From: Heterodera schachtii
Lineage: Eukaryota > Nematoda > Chromadorea > Rhabditida > Heteroderidae
Reading direction: 5' to 3'
Assembly (NCBI GenBank): GCA_023374025.1
Contig: SIJG01000012.1
Coordinates: 1,916,449 to 1,980,448, forward strand
DNA length: 64,000 bases
Shown here: in pieces, positions 62,242 through 64,000 of the stretch
Layout of the letters: each line of letters starts with the position of its first letter
How positions within the stretch are numbered: position 1 is the first letter of the stretch
Made by a program: the position numbers and the translations under genes
Notes under the pieces: model-generated
Told to the model about the DNA's origin: nothing
The model's database searches: none
What the model saw: the letters and a program-made list of their open reading frames with translations, nothing else

Positions 62242-62268
62242 AGCGTCGCGAAGTCAAACCGGATCATG
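62242..62268 (-). other. CATG-led GC-balanced segment (minus strand)
   Basis: On the minus strand TTATTATTCTACATG leads into ATCCGGTTTGACTTCGCGAC, the shortest clear member. Confidence 0.4.
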
Positions 62269-64000
62269 TAGAATAATAAAATAAGAAAAAAAATGATGTG
62301 ATTTTTACATATGTAATTATTAAACTCAAAATTAAATAAATTGTTTCGGAATGAATTAAAAAGACATTAAAAAGAATAAAACGATAATAAAAAAAAAATA
62401 ATTTGCAATTTAAAGTGCGTCACACCCAGACATGATCATTAACGAAAAAACTACGTTTCAGCAAGTTAATTTATAAAAATTATTTTGATTTAAATGAATT
62501 TATTTAAAAAGACTGATTAAAAGTATTTTTAGATTTTTCAAAAAAATCTTATAGGCACAACTGTCAACATAAAGGAGTTACAAAACGAGTAGAATTATCC
62601 TAAAAGTAAAAGGTAAAACAATTATAACAAAATTAAATGTTTCTTTCTTTAAAATATTGGTTAAAGAATATATTACTTTTAATTGGATTGTTTGGAAGTA
62701 AAAATACAACTAAAAAAAAGTATATCTAATTATATTTTAAATTATTTATTATTTAAATCTTGAATAATAAATCATAATTTAGCGAAAACTTAGTAAAATT
62801 AAACAATATTTATATTGAGCGATAGTTCTATGTGTCCTCTACTATCTTATATATTTTTAAAAAATGTGTCATTAAATATTGTAATCAAAAAATTCTTAAA
62901 ATATAGAGGCAATAAATTGTCCATAACTTTTTGAAACTCAATAAATTTTTTTTTGTTATTTAATAGAAAATAATTGGTAAATCATTGGGTCATCTAACGA
63001 TATTAAAGTTGATATTGATCTATAACTTACCAGCAAAAATAAAATAAAAATAGAATTATAAATAAAACCTAAATCCAAAGCTATTTATTATTTGTTATTT
63101 GTTATCCGAAAGTAAAATTGGCCATAAATTTCTATATTAAAAAATTAAAATAAATATAAAATTATAAATTAATAATATTTATTTAAATTTATATATTTCT
63201 AAGGGGGTTCAGGCGGGCTAAAAATTATACCAATGAATTGTTTTCAAATTGAATTTTGCAGCGAGAATGGAATGAAATTGACCAAGAGATTTAAAAAAGC
63301 AACATTAAAGAAAATTAAAAATAAAAAGTTGTGGATTTATAAAAAAAATTAATTTAAATGAAAAATTCAATTTGAAAACTTTTAAAATAGTAAAAGATTT
63401 TTAAAAAATCAAAATTCTAAAGTTAAAAATTAAAATCTAAAGACGAAAATGATGGTTTATATAATCTTTAATTTTAGAAAGATTATTTAGAAATTTTTAC
63501 CGGTTTTATAATTTTTCATGATAATAAAAGAACAATAAAATTTCTGATTTTTTGGGAAAACTTATAAAATATAAAAAACTAATTATTGAAGTTTTTGAAT
63601 CTTCTAAATTTTCTTAAAAACTATTATATTTCCTAACGAATCTATTGAAATATTTCAAAAATATATAAATAAAAGTTAACCAATAAATTTTAAAATTCTG
63701 AAAAAATGATTAATTAATATTTAATAATCAATTCAAATCAAATTCTACAAATTATTATTATTGTAATGCATCAAAAAATTAAGTCAACAACAATTACTTG
63801 TAGAACTAAATTAAAAGATAAAATTCCACTTTGTTAATTTAAAAAAAAAATAAAAAAATGGAATGTCGTAAATTCCTAACGCCTCGGGGACAAAAATTTA
63901 TAGGCATAATGATTAAATATTAAAAAAAATTTATAGTTTTCATAGTTAAATTTTTGCAAACAAACAATATAGAAAAGTTTTCATTGAGAATGATTAAAAG

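Larger units (their letters stand above)
51181..64000. other. AT-rich spacer, A-rich on the top strand
   Basis: No protein gene, tRNA or intact mobile element was seen to the end of the window. The base bias reverses that of 36.8-51.2 kb. It holds minus-strand GC-balanced segments at 58,290-58,338, 60,840-60,884 and 62,242-62,268, and shorter GC-balanced patches near 53,815-53,860 and 63,865-63,890. Confidence 0.6.

Overview
This is 64 kb of a eukaryotic nuclear genome, most likely from a small-genome invertebrate and possibly a nematode. The evidence for that is short introns with TTTTCAG-type acceptors, a Helitron, an LTR retrotransposon and a hAT-like element. The nematode assignment is inference; no conserved host gene fixes the species. 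Background DNA is extremely AT-rich. The few GC-balanced islands stand out sharply and are coding exons, mobile elements, hairpin repeats or short unexplained segments.

Layout. 1-59 may be the end of an exon running in from the left. 60-6,975 is AT-rich spacer holding a GC-hairpin repeat and the end of a hAT-like repeat. 7,048-~10,205 is a decayed minus-strand Helitron: the Rep tyrosine region and a full set of SF1/Pif1-type helicase motifs survive, but the front of Rep is gone and the helicase carries two frame shifts. 10,702-11,750 is a two-exon gene for an Asn/Gly/Lys-rich protein that should end in an RGG box, with an in-frame TGA just before the RGG box. 13,111-14,167 fits a five-exon gene model for a charged, probably nuclear protein whose last exon begins like a chromodomain and then runs into AT-rich DNA. 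14,168-23,603 is AT-rich spacer with several dispersed repeat families.

23,604-26,000 is a complete-looking but non-autonomous LTR retrotransposon. Its ~505-bp LTRs differ at one base. It has a primer-binding site of tRNA-Arg type, three leader hairpins that share a core but have different complementary stems, and a degenerate 12-30 bp repeat array in place of gag-pol. 26,001-64,000 has no recognisable protein gene. It holds a hAT-like TIR element (34,807-35,380), a cluster of GC-rich hairpins (38.3-38.6 kb), a perfect 20-bp hairpin (40,616), a tRNA-like sequence (43,503) and several duplicated AT-rich blocks.

The most unusual large-scale signal is in the gene-free DNA. The top strand switches in long blocks between T-rich and A-rich (clear switches near 36.84 kb and 51.18 kb). 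Scattered through it are diverse 25-60 base GC-balanced segments, each introduced by a T-rich stretch and CATG. Nearly all of those found lie in the orientation expected from the local A/T skew. This could be a degenerate array of one oriented repeat with a variable module, or a field of small transcription units. The sequence alone cannot decide. All motif matches, exon joins and repeat alignments were made by eye; no similarity search was run.
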